This document shows positions 53,763-64,000 of a stretch of DNA of 64,000 nucleotides, piece by piece. The notes beneath the pieces are model-generated. The model was not told the origin of the DNA. It ran no database searches and saw only the letters and a program-made list of their open reading frames with translations. A program made the position numbers and the translations under genes. The stretch's first letter is position 1. Every line of letters begins with the position of its first letter. The DNA is from Arthrobacter sp. AFG7.2 (lineage in GTDB: Bacteria > Actinomycetota > Actinomycetes > Actinomycetales > Micrococcaceae): assembly GCF_002892835.1 (NCBI RefSeq), contig NZ_PJMB01000001.1, positions 372,001 to 436,000 of the forward strand. The letters are read 5' to 3'.

Positions 53763-54293
53763 CTAGTACTTCTCTCCGTACTGGTACTCCGGGAAGTCGA
53801 AGCAGGCGCTGAAGCCGTCAATCTGCAGGCTTTCCGGCCCGTCCCAGATTCCTACGATGAGGTGGGTCCCGTCGTCGTGAAGAATCTCCACGGTGCGTGC
53901 GCCGTCGCCGTCCTGCCCGTCTTTGGCCGTCCAGCCGGACTGGCCGGACACCCTGTCACGGACGTCGTCGAGGAACTTGTCCCGGTCCAGGCCAGGCTGA
54001 AGCTCCACCTGGCCAGTGCCCGCCCATTTCTTTTGGTTCTCCCCGTCGCAGGACAGGAGGCTGGACGTATCGCTCACGAAGAGCGAGACGACCAGGTCCT
54101 GCGGAACCATCCCAATGATCTCGTGCTGCAGTGCCAGCAGTTTCGCTTTGGCCTCTTCCAGGGTCACGTCCGTTGTCCGATCAGTTGTATCCGCTGTATC
54201 CGTTGCTGAGCAGGCTGCAAGGCTCAGGGCAGCGCAGAGCACCGCAGCCGTCCGCAACCAGCTCCCGCCGCCTCCCCTTCTTCGATCAGTCAC
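53763..54293 (-). CDS. Small lipoprotein coupled to the WXG-DUF1023 hydrolase gene
   Basis: 176 residues, GTG start. The signal peptide (AAVLCAALSLAACSAT) ends in lipobox LAAC. A charged Asp/Thr-rich linker and a helix (VTLEEAKAKLLALQHEIIGM) are followed by a beta-rich C-terminal domain with three further cysteines in all. The chain ends ACFDFPEYQYGEKY. Its start overlaps the upstream hydrolase stop by 4 bp (GTGA), so expression is coupled. A secreted-effector partner or immunity lipoprotein is plausible from context; no family recognised. Confidence 0.7.
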   Translation of the reverse strand: MTDRRRGGGGSWLRTAAVLCAALSLAACSATDTADTTDRTTDVTLEEAKAKLLALQHEIIGMVPQDLVVSLFVSDTSSLLSCDGENQKKWAGTGQVELQPGLDRDKFLDDVRDRVSGQSGWTAKDGQDGDGARTVEILHDDGTHLIVGIWDGPESLQIDGFSACFDFPEYQYGEKY

Positions 54294-55651
54294 CCGTAAA
54301 TCTCCTTACGCACGTCCCTGAGTGCCGTTTCATTTTCTGGGCCTGCAGTGGCGATGAGGACGTGGTTATCGATGCTGTACGCGTCTCCGGGTTCCATGCC
54401 GCCGGGCGGTTCGTAAAGATGCCTGTCAAACGCAGGCTCATTCATTGGATAGTTCGCACCAACCACCCCTGCCCGTTCAAGCGAGAGCAGCAGGTCAGGA
54501 TAGGTATAGCTTGAATAGGCGGTGCCCGGGTCAGGTGACCAGCCAGGGGGCAGCGCCGCGCCGGATAAGGCGATCACCCTGTCATAGTGCGCGCCGTTGT
54601 TCTCCGAGCCTGTCAGGTTCCGCAAGCCCCAGCTGTGGCCGATTCCCACAGTTTGGGCACCACGAGGCCTTTCAAGCTCTACAGCGGCCTGGAATTCGGC
54701 CAGAACAGGTGAACTGCCGGCCACGAAGTCGTCGCTCTTGGCCTCCACCGCAAAAGCCTCGATGAGCCCGCCATCCGGAAACTCCGAGCCTTTGTAGACA
54801 AACGCCACCGATCCACCGCTGCGGTCCGACTGGACCAGGTGGTTGGAAATGCCCTGCGGTCCTCCGCCGTAGAACGACGCCTCATTGGTGGTGGTGCCGG
54901 GGACGTAGGTGATCACGGTGGAGGTGTCCTGGCTGTAGGTTCCGATCATCTCCACAATCGAGTTTCGGGCGGGATCGTACGCGGCCAGTTGAATCCTGCC
55001 CTCCACCACCCCATGGAGGTAGGCCCGCGCCGCCCGCCGCTCTGCCCACGCCGCATGTTCCTCACTGAACCGCTGGCCGGCAGAGATGTCCATCAGCAGC
55101 GGATTCAGTACCGGCTCGGGATCGTGGGCCGGGAAGGAATCCAGCCGGTCCCGGGCGTTGGCGCGGTTCGCTTCTACCCGGGCTGCAAAGGGAATGCCGT
55201 TGGTGTTGCCGGCCTCCACGGGATAGTCGCGGATAAACCCCTGCTGCTGGGCCGGGGTCAGGCCTGCCCACCACTGTTGTATTTGCGAAGGGCTTTTCCC
55301 GGTCAGGTCCGCAGGGCGGGGCTGGGTCCCGGCGGACGCACCCACGCCTTTGCCGGCTGCACTGGACGCGAAGCCGGTGCCGGCTGAACTCGCCGATTCC
55401 TGTTCGTCAGCATTCCGGGCAAGGTCCGTGGCTGCCTGGTGCAGGAAGGTTACTGCATGGCGGAGGGCGGGGCTGAGGCTGGATTTCCAGTCCGCGCTGA
55501 ATTGAACAGCATCCGGACCTGGCCACTGCGCACCGGCAACACCGGCGTTGAAGGAGTTCAGCTGCGCCTGCAGGTTGCGGCTCGCCGTCCGCATAGCTTT
55601 GGCGAGGTCCCGGAGCTGGACTACGTCTGCACCGATGAATCCATTCGACAT
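54290..55651 (-). CDS. WXG100-module / DUF1023 alpha-beta hydrolase fusion
   Basis: 453 residues. Residues 1-90 are a WXG100-like helical hairpin with W43-P44-G45 and ADEQESAS near 81-88, homologous to the protein at 49723. An Ala/Gly linker runs to about 125, with a helical LTPAQQQGFIRDYPVEAGN segment. The C-terminal Abhydrolase_8 (DUF1023) domain has the nucleophile elbow GHSWG (Ser near 340). The start SNGFIGADVVQLRDLAKAM aligns with the other WXG starts. It is the first gene of a unit with the lipoprotein. It is probably secreted or acts at the cell surface; the substrate is unknown (family members include lipid and cell-envelope esterases). Confidence 0.85.
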   Translation of the reverse strand: MSNGFIGADVVQLRDLAKAMRTASRNLQAQLNSFNAGVAGAQWPGPDAVQFSADWKSSLSPALRHAVTFLHQAATDLARNADEQESASSAGTGFASSAAGKGVGASAGTQPRPADLTGKSPSQIQQWWAGLTPAQQQGFIRDYPVEAGNTNGIPFAARVEANRANARDRLDSFPAHDPEPVLNPLLMDISAGQRFSEEHAAWAERRAARAYLHGVVEGRIQLAAYDPARNSIVEMIGTYSQDTSTVITYVPGTTTNEASFYGGGPQGISNHLVQSDRSGGSVAFVYKGSEFPDGGLIEAFAVEAKSDDFVAGSSPVLAEFQAAVELERPRGAQTVGIGHSWGLRNLTGSENNGAHYDRVIALSGAALPPGWSPDPGTAYSSYTYPDLLLSLERAGVVGANYPMNEPAFDRHLYEPPGGMEPGDAYSIDNHVLIATAGPENETALRDVRKEIYG

Positions 55652-55712
55652 ACCGTTCCCCCAAGGCCGCCGGCGTATTTACTCCACCGAATATACAAGA
55701 CCTTAAAGGAAA

Positions 55713-55740
55713 CCGGGGTGGGGAGTACTCCCCACCCCGG
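55713..55740 (-). terminator. 28-bp perfect palindrome, terminator of guaB
   Basis: CCGGGGTGGGGAGT pairs exactly with ACTCCCCACCCCGG (55713-55740); loop-closing bases are part of the palindrome. On the minus strand it is followed by TTTCCTTT. It lies 12 bp past the guaB stop (55753). Confidence 0.85.
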
Positions 55741-55752
55741 CTAACCAAGGCG

Positions 55753-57483
<1,731 letters not shown>

Positions 57484-59562
57484 TCAGCTCCAGCCCGTGG
57501 CGGCCAGAAGGCGCTGCTCGAACATGGGGATCATGCTTTCCACATAGGTCCGGGTGAGGTGGTTGTCGTCCTTGTAGACATAGACGTTCCCCACTACGCC
57601 GGGGCAGATGCCGCGGGCGCAGATAAAGTCGCTCAGGTCCATCAAGTGGAGTCCCGGCAGCTTGCCGCGGTAGTTTTCCAGCGGGGACGGTTCCACGAGG
57701 GATTCTTCCAGGGACACATTGCACTCGGCAGCGTCCGGACTGTTGCGCTGGATGCATTCGGGCATGTTGAAGGTAAACCGGGGGTTGTCCCGGATGCCAA
57801 TGACCTCGATCCCGGCGTCGGCGAACGGCCGGACACCTTCCAGATAGCCCGGGACCTCGGTCTCGAACGGCGCTTCCTCATGCGTCAGCGACGCCACTGT
57901 GAACACCGCGTCCGGCTGATGTTCCAGGACATAGGCGGCGCTGGCCTGGTTGTAGGCGTTGCATTCGGCATTCCGTTCGTCCGAAACTGCCCCGAAACGG
58001 CACGCCGGCATCAGCAGGGTCACCAGCTCCCAGCCTCGCGCGGCGGCTATCGGCGCCAGTGCGCCCAGGTACTGCTGCGAATGGGAGTCGCCCAGAACCA
58101 CGATGCGTTTTGTGGCTTCCCCTTCCGGCACCTCCTGGCGGCATCCGTCAAGGATCGGATCGCTGGTGGCGTTGGGGCCGGTGCAGGGGGCGTGGATTCC
58201 TGCCCAATCGTTATCCAGTGCGGAGGGCCCGGGAATGATTTTTGCACCAGCAGCCGGCACCGGCGCGTTGTCCGGGTTAAGCGCAGCCGCCCCTGGCGTC
58301 AGCTCGCGCGGCTGTGCCGCCGTCGCGCTTTCCTCTGCGGTGAGCGTGGTCTGCCAGAGGGCCACAGGCCCTGCAAGGAGAGCACCGCAGGCAGCAATAA
58401 CGACGGCGGTACGCCAGGCCCGAAGCTGGGGCCAGTGCCAGTCGCGGAGCGGCTTTTCAACAAAGCGGGTGGTGAGGACGGCGAGGACGATCGAGGCGCC
58501 GACGATCGCCAGGCCTTGGGCGAGGGTGGGCGACTCCACGCCGGTGGCGGCAAGCGCAAGGACCAGGACCGGCCAGTGCCAGAGGTACAGGGCATAGGAG
58601 TTGTCTCCCACCGCCACCAGGGATTTGCTGCTGAGAAGCCTGTCCACGCCGTAGCGGCTGCCGGATTGTCCTGCGACGATGATGGCGGCGGCTGCCAGGG
58701 TGGGCCACAGTGCCACGAAGCCGGGGAACGAGCGGTCCATCGTCAGCAGCAGGCCACAGGAGAGCATGGCCGCGAGGCCTGCCCAGCCAAGCAGCACGCG
58801 GAGCGCCGGGGCCGGTTTGAGGTAGGGCAGGGCTAGTGCCAGGAGCGAGCCGAGCGCGAACTCCCAGAGCCGGGTCCTGGTGTCGAAGTAGGCGTACGCC
58901 TGGTTGCCGGCAGTCTGTTCCACCGAGTAAGCCAAGGACACTGCGAAGACCGCGCCGAAGACCAGCGCAAGCAGTCCGCGGTAGCTGACCGCGAGGAATG
59001 CCGGGACCTGGCGCAGCACCACCAGCAGCGCCGCGGTACCGGCGAAGACCAGCGGCCACAGGATGAACACCTGCCCCTGGATGGACAGCGACCAGAAGTG
59101 CTGCAGGGGGCTGGCACCGGCGTGGTCCTGCGCGTAGTAGTCCACTGCGGTGTCTGCGAGCAGCCAGTTCTGGCTGTAGAGCAGAGAAGCCCATGCCTGG
59201 TCCAGGACCTGTGGCCAGCGGGTCTGCGGCAGGATCAGCCAGGTGCCGGCCAGGACGCCCAGGATCACCACGACGGCGGCCGGCAGCAGCCGCTTGAACA
59301 GGTGCAGCCAGTGGCCCAGAAGTCCAAAGGGGCGCCCTGCCTCGGCTTTCCTGACGAACGACAGGGTGAGCAGGAAGGCGGAGATCAGCAGGAAGATGTC
59401 CACGCCTCCGGAGACCCGGCCCAGCCATACGTGGTAGGCGACCACCATGAGCACCGCGAGGGCACGGAGCCCCTGGACTTCCGGCCGGAAGGTGGGATTG
59501 CGGCTCCTGGCGCCTGCTTCAGGTGCCGGGCCGGGCACAGCTGCGGTTCTCGGTGACTGCAC
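57484..59562 (-). CDS. OafA/OatA-like acyltransferase with C-terminal SGNH domain
   Basis: Membrane O-acyltransferase for surface glycans or peptidoglycan; about 692 residues. The N-terminal acyltransferase-3 domain has ten or eleven helices, the RPEVQGLRALAVLMVVAYHVWLGR-type start (split here as RPEVQGLRALAVL and VAYHVW) and GVDIFLLISAFLLTLSFVRK. An extracytoplasmic SGNH domain follows, with block I VVLGDSHSQQYLG and the C-terminal Asp/His in KDDNHLTRTYV. The SGNH part transfers the acyl group. The GTG at 59562 has GGAAGG upstream and avoids an unconvincing extension to 59649. Confidence 0.88.
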   Translation of the reverse strand: MQSPRTAAVPGPAPEAGARSRNPTFRPEVQGLRALAVLMVVAYHVWLGRVSGGVDIFLLISAFLLTLSFVRKAEAGRPFGLLGHWLHLFKRLLPAAVVVILGVLAGTWLILPQTRWPQVLDQAWASLLYSQNWLLADTAVDYYAQDHAGASPLQHFWSLSIQGQVFILWPLVFAGTAALLVVLRQVPAFLAVSYRGLLALVFGAVFAVSLAYSVEQTAGNQAYAYFDTRTRLWEFALGSLLALALPYLKPAPALRVLLGWAGLAAMLSCGLLLTMDRSFPGFVALWPTLAAAAIIVAGQSGSRYGVDRLLSSKSLVAVGDNSYALYLWHWPVLVLALAATGVESPTLAQGLAIVGASIVLAVLTTRFVEKPLRDWHWPQLRAWRTAVVIAACGALLAGPVALWQTTLTAEESATAAQPRELTPGAAALNPDNAPVPAAGAKIIPGPSALDNDWAGIHAPCTGPNATSDPILDGCRQEVPEGEATKRIVVLGDSHSQQYLGALAPIAAARGWELVTLLMPACRFGAVSDERNAECNAYNQASAAYVLEHQPDAVFTVASLTHEEAPFETEVPGYLEGVRPFADAGIEVIGIRDNPRFTFNMPECIQRNSPDAAECNVSLEESLVEPSPLENYRGKLPGLHLMDLSDFICARGICPGVVGNVYVYKDDNHLTRTYVESMIPMFEQRLLAATGWS

Positions 59563-59670
59563 AAAAGACCTTCCAGCGGCGGGCAAAACATCAATTCTAC
59601 CGAGCCGCGGAGAAATCTCCGGAAAGGTAACGGCCGTCACGGACCGCAACCAGGCACACGGCGTACGCTG

Positions 59671-59693
59671 CCGGCCAGGGAAATCCTGGCCGG
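59671..59693 (-). terminator. 9-bp perfect hairpin behind the DNA ligase gene
   Basis: CCGGCCAGG-GAAAT-CCTGGCCGG at 59671-59693, 17 bp past the ligase stop on the minus strand. There is no U-tract; termination is plausible but not certain. Confidence 0.55.
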
Positions 59694-59709
59694 TGGGAAA
59701 GGTCTTTGC

Positions 59710-61233
59710 CTAGGATCGCAGCAAGGCGCGGAGTGTCTGGATGGTGTCGGCCCCGGCTGCCGTCTTGTCGTCGCGGTAGCGCTTGACGCGGGCGAACCGC
59801 AGGGCGATTCCGCCGGGATGGCGGGAGGATTGCTGCACGCCGTCGATGGCGATCTCCACCACGGTGACCGGTTCCACCCAGACGGTACCTGCCGTGCGCC
59901 GCACCTCAAGCTCCTGGAACCTTTCCGTCTGCCACTTCAGCAGCGCGTCGGTAAGGCCCTTGAAGGTCTTGCCCACCATGACGTAGCCGCCGGGTTCGCC
60001 GAACTCGCCGGCAGGGTCCAGGGCTCCAAGGTGCAGGTTGGACAGCAACCCCGTCCGCCGCCCGGATCCCCACTCGCACGCGAGCACCACCAGGTCGTAG
60101 GTGAGCACCGGCTTCACCTTGATCCAGTTAGAACCCCGCCGTCCGGCTGCATAGGCCGAACCGATGGCCTTCACCACCACGCCCTCATGGCCGGCAGCGA
60201 GCGCATCGCGGGACACCCGCTCGGCGACGGCTGCATCCGCCGTGATCTCCCCCGGGATCCTGTGCCCGGGGGCGATGCGCCCGAGGAGGTCTATCCGCGT
60301 GGACAACGGCTCGTCGAGCAGGTCGCGGCCGTCAAGGTGCAGGACGTCGAAGAACCAGGGGTGCAGCACAGTGGTCCGCGCGGCGTCCGCACCGAACCGG
60401 GACATCGTCTCCTGGAACGGCCGCGGAACGCCGTCCTCGTCGAGGGTCAGGGTCTCGCCGTCAAGGATCAGATCGTGCGCCGGCAGCCCGCGCACCACCT
60501 CCACCACCTCGGGCAGCCGGTGGGTCACATCGGCCAGCGTTCGGGTGTAGATGCGCACCTGATCACCGGAGCGGTGCACCTGGATGCGGGCGCCGTCGAG
60601 CTTGTATTCCACGGACGCCTCCCCGGTGACCTCCAGCGCCGCTGCAGCACTGGCGGCCGTAGCGGCGAGCATGGGCTGCACGGGACGGCCGACGACGAGG
60701 CCCACCTCGTCCAGCTGCGGCGCCGTACCGGTCATCGCCAGCAGGGCAGTTTCGCCGAGATCGCCGGAGAGCATTGCCGCGCGGCGTACGGCGTTGACGG
60801 GACGGTCCGCGGCGCGGGCAATAGCGTCCGTCAGTACCCCCTCAAGGGCACCCGTCCGCAGTTCGCCGAGCAGCACTCCGGCGATGAACGCCTGCTCGCG
60901 TTCCGTGGCCGCCGCCGTGAGGGTCCGGAGCGTCGCAGCACGCCCAGCGGCTGACCCGGCGCCTGCGGTGACGAGCAGCCGGTCCAGGGCCGCGTCGAGG
61001 TCGGCGACAGTAAGCCGCGGTTCGGCGGCCGGCTCCCCCATGGCCGCCGTCATGCCACGCCACCCCACCCCTACCCTGCCCTGGCGCGGCCTGGCGGTCA
61101 GCAGGCCCACCGCCGTCGGGATCTCCGTGGGTCCAAGCCTGCGCAGCAGGTCTGCGAGGGCATCGACTTTGGCGAGCCGGGAGCGGGTGGATGCGACGGT
61201 ATCCGTAGTTTTGACGAGCTCGTCGAGCAGCAT
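59710..61233 (-). CDS. ATP-dependent DNA ligase (actinobacterial LigB type)
   Basis: Repair-type ligase of 507 residues, the length of the LigB group in mycobacteria. The N-terminal helical DNA-binding domain (1-205) is followed by the nucleotidyltransferase domain. Motif I reads EYKLDGARIQVHRSGDQVRIYTR-like (split: EYKLDGARIQVH), with Lys as adenylation site. Motif III is HDLILDGETLTLDEDG, motif IV WFFDVLHLDG, and EGVVVKAIG with RGSNWIKVKP are motifs IV-V. The OB domain is at the end. The frame extends to 61539, but the ATG at 61233 gives the family start. The gene is separate from ku/ligD. Confidence 0.92.
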   Translation of the reverse strand: MLLDELVKTTDTVASTRSRLAKVDALADLLRRLGPTEIPTAVGLLTARPRQGRVGVGWRGMTAAMGEPAAEPRLTVADLDAALDRLLVTAGAGSAAGRAATLRTLTAAATEREQAFIAGVLLGELRTGALEGVLTDAIARAADRPVNAVRRAAMLSGDLGETALLAMTGTAPQLDEVGLVVGRPVQPMLAATAASAAAALEVTGEASVEYKLDGARIQVHRSGDQVRIYTRTLADVTHRLPEVVEVVRGLPAHDLILDGETLTLDEDGVPRPFQETMSRFGADAARTTVLHPWFFDVLHLDGRDLLDEPLSTRIDLLGRIAPGHRIPGEITADAAVAERVSRDALAAGHEGVVVKAIGSAYAAGRRGSNWIKVKPVLTYDLVVLACEWGSGRRTGLLSNLHLGALDPAGEFGEPGGYVMVGKTFKGLTDALLKWQTERFQELEVRRTAGTVWVEPVTVVEIAIDGVQQSSRHPGGIALRFARVKRYRDDKTAAGADTIQTLRALLRS

Positions 61234-61317
61234 GGGACCAGTGTGCCACGCCGGCCGGCACCCGTCAGGCCGGCGGCGATGCTGGACAGTGCCGGAGCAC
61301 GGTTCCAGACTGAAGGC

Positions 61318-61920
61318 ATGGGAATCATCGTCGCGAACCTGTTCATCACGCTCGACGGCGTCTACCAGGGCCCGGGCGGCAGGGAAGAGGACACGCAGGG
61401 CGGGTTCCGCTACGGCGGCTGGCAGCTGCCCGTGTCCGACGACGAAGCTGAGCAGGCCATCGAGGCCGGAATCGGCCTCATGGACGCCCTGCTTCTCGGC
61501 CGGAAGACGTACGACATCTTCTCGGCATATTGGCCGCACCAGTCTGGCGACATCGGCGGGATCCTAAACCGGGTGCCGAAGTTCGTTGTGTCCAGCACCC
61601 TGGCCGCTCCGGCCTGGGCGGGCACGACGGTCCTGCCGGACGCCACGGCTGCCGGACGGCTCCGCGAGGAGTACAACCAGGTCCACATGTTCGGCAGCGG
61701 CGTCCTCATCCGTTCCCTGCTCGCGGCTGACGTGATCGATCGCCTGCACCTGTGGCTCTATCCGGTCACCCTCGGGCAGGGCAAGCGCCTCTTCGACGCC
61801 GGGACTGTCCCCGCCACCTTCCGCCTCGCCGAACCGGCGCGCAGTTTCCCCAAGGGTGCGGTGTCCCTGGTGTACGAGCGCGCGGGCGGCGTGGAGACGC
61901 AGGACATGCCGGGTACCTAG
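61318..61920 (+). CDS. Dihydrofolate reductase family protein (RibD C-terminal-like)
   Basis: 200 residues with the DHFR/RibD-C fold. LFITLDGVYQGPG stands at the N-terminus, DALLLGRKTYDIFSAYWP is the cofactor block, and HMFGSGVLIRSLLAADVID and HLWLYPVTLGQGKRLF are the C-terminal marks. Members of this YwjB/DHFR-like family reduce unidentified pterin-type or other substrates and are not the essential DHFR. The ATG at 61318 is chosen over 61243, which overlaps the divergent ligase start. It is followed by a terminator at 61945. Confidence 0.88.
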   Translation: MGIIVANLFITLDGVYQGPGGREEDTQGGFRYGGWQLPVSDDEAEQAIEAGIGLMDALLLGRKTYDIFSAYWPHQSGDIGGILNRVPKFVVSSTLAAPAWAGTTVLPDATAAGRLREEYNQVHMFGSGVLIRSLLAADVIDRLHLWLYPVTLGQGKRLFDAGTVPATFRLAEPARSFPKGAVSLVYERAGGVETQDMPGT

Positions 61921-61944
61921 TGCCGGAGTTTCCCCGAACGCAAA

Positions 61945-61980
61945 AACCGGCCCAGCGGAAGCTGGACCGGTTCTTTGTTG
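61945..61980. terminator. Terminator between the DHFR-family gene and groEL
   Basis: AACCGG-C-CCAGC pairs with GCTGG-A-CCGGTT over a GGAA loop (61945-61972). It is followed by CTTTGTTG on the plus strand and TTTTTG on the minus strand, so it should work in both directions. Confidence 0.8.
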
Positions 61981-62009
61981 GGGACGGGCTGGGCCCTCGC
62001 CGTCAGGGT

Positions 62010-62038
62010 TCCCTGACCGAGCGAAGCGAGGTTAGGGA
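62010..62038. repeat. REP-like hairpin unit 1
   Basis: Stem TCCCTGACC / GGTTAGGGA (9 bp with one G.U pair) around the loop GAGCGAAGCGA, followed by GACGGTGGG. It is paired with a second unit at 62069 that has the same loop but a different, still complementary stem. Confidence 0.8.
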
Positions 62039-62068
62039 GACGGTGGGTGGGCCCACGCCGGCGAGGGA

Positions 62069-62095
62069 CCCAAGTCGAGCGAAGCGAGACTTGGG
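62069..62095. repeat. REP-like hairpin unit 2
   Basis: Stem CCCAAGTC / GACTTGGG (8 bp perfect) around the identical loop GAGCGAAGCGA, followed by AGCCGGTGGGG. The stem sequence differs from unit 1, but pairing is kept. Confidence 0.8.
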
Positions 62096-62107
62096 AGCCG
62101 GTGGGGA

Positions 62108-63730
<1,623 letters not shown>

Positions 63731-63741
63731 TCAAGACAGAA

Positions 63742-63785
63742 CCCCGCGCAGCTGGGCAGCAGAATGCATGACCAGCGGCGCGGGG
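63742..63785 (-). promoter_or_regulatory. Stable hairpin between groES and groEL
   Basis: CCCCGCGC (63742-63749) pairs with GCGCGGGG (63778-63785), and the inner GCTGG (63751-63755) pairs with CCAGC (63772-63776), with a 16-base loop. It is located in the 77-bp intercistronic region. It could set the groES:groEL ratio by attenuation or RNA processing. Confidence 0.65.
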
Positions 63786-63795
63786 ATCCGGAGAG

Positions 63796-64000
63796 TTACT
63801 TTACGACGATCGCCAGAACGTCGCGGGCGGACAGCACGAGGTACTCGGTGCCGCCGGTCTTTACTTCGGTTCCGCCGTACTTGGAGTAGATGACGACGTC
63901 GCCGACGGCTACATCGACGGGAACGCGGTTGCCGTCCTCGAAGCGGCCGGGGCCTACTGCAACAACTTCGCCTTCCTGGGGCTTCTCCTGTGCGGAGTCC
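63796..64000 (-). CDS. groES: Co-chaperonin GroES (Hsp10), 3' part; N-terminus beyond window
   Basis: The last 67 residues of the 10-kDa co-chaperonin are visible: [20 protein letters not shown], then [17 protein letters not shown] and the end [12 protein letters not shown] followed by TAA. The start, promoter and any CIRCE site lie to the right of the window. It is followed by groEL on the same strand. Confidence 0.96.
   Translation of the reverse strand, partial: DSAQEKPQEGEVVAVGPGRFEDGNRVPVDVAVGDVVIYSKYGGTEVKTGGTEYLVLSARDVLAIVVK

Noticed and set aside
57559..58836. A 425-codon plus-strand frame over the acyltransferase gene
   Set aside because: Antisense to the SGNH domain (GDSHS) and late helices of the acyltransferase. 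No family match seen.

Overview
The window is a high-GC actinobacterial chromosome segment. Gene content and synteny point to the family Micrococcaceae, most likely Arthrobacter, Pseudarthrobacter or Paenarthrobacter. Supporting evidence is the galU / 5-FTHF cyclo-ligase / FmdB zinc-ribbon block, guaA next to SURF1 and a DUF3817 protein, a guaB3 paralogue, WXG100-type proteins, GTG and TTG starts, and frequent 4-bp ATGA/GTGA gene overlaps. The genus is inferred. I see no insertion sequence, prophage, integrase or CRISPR array, and no gene-free stretch above 300 bases.

1-14.8 kb: the 5' part of typA (minus); an SGNH-hydrolase lipoprotein (plus); a five-gene oligopeptide ABC operon (minus) with two different binding proteins; an SDR; ychF; rmuC (plus); and ispH preceded by a membrane-protein gene. 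15.0-23.6 kb: xseAB (plus), PPK2, an alanine-type aminotransferase, a four-gene osmoprotectant-type ABC operon (minus) and a pirin (plus). 23.6-31.3 kb: a sugar-kinase gene behind a LysR gene; an MFS exporter; an AsnC regulator; a second MFS exporter with its own divergent AsnC gene; corA preceded by tiny overlapping ORFs; and an isolated ZapE-like C-terminal lobe. 31.3-37 kb: a CPBP protease, tRNA-Ala(CGC), a SepX/GlpR-like division membrane protein, rimJ and galU (minus). 5-FTHF cyclo-ligase, an FmdB zinc-ribbon gene with a CIRCE-like operator, and a SAF-domain protein follow on the plus strand. 37-48 kb: a 1396-residue SF1-like helicase/nuclease with a degenerate Walker A, then guaA, DUF3817, SURF1, a lone PTS EIIA, glpD and guaB3 (minus).

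48.2-55.7 kb is the most unusual part. One full-length protein with a pore-like tail and one with a DUF1023 hydrolase tail share a clearly homologous N-terminal module of about 90 residues, with WxG at residues 43-45 in both. A third copy of the module start survives as a 26-codon ORF. Around them lie small four-helix membrane proteins, uncharacterised proteins, a lipoprotein and an ABC exporter. This looks like a WXG100 (type VII-like) effector/partner locus without its secretion machinery.

55.7-64 kb: guaB, an OafA/OatA-like acyltransferase with an SGNH domain, an ATP-dependent DNA ligase, a DHFR-family reductase, two covarying REP-like hairpins, and groEL with the 3' part of groES at the right edge. 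Housekeeping functions visible here include GMP synthesis (guaA, guaB, guaB3), isoprenoid synthesis, nucleic-acid repair (xseAB, rmuC, ligase, helicase), peptide and osmolyte uptake, and proteostasis (groESL, the FmdB chaperone homologue). The FmdB gene and groESL may share HrcA control, although the groES promoter lies outside the window.
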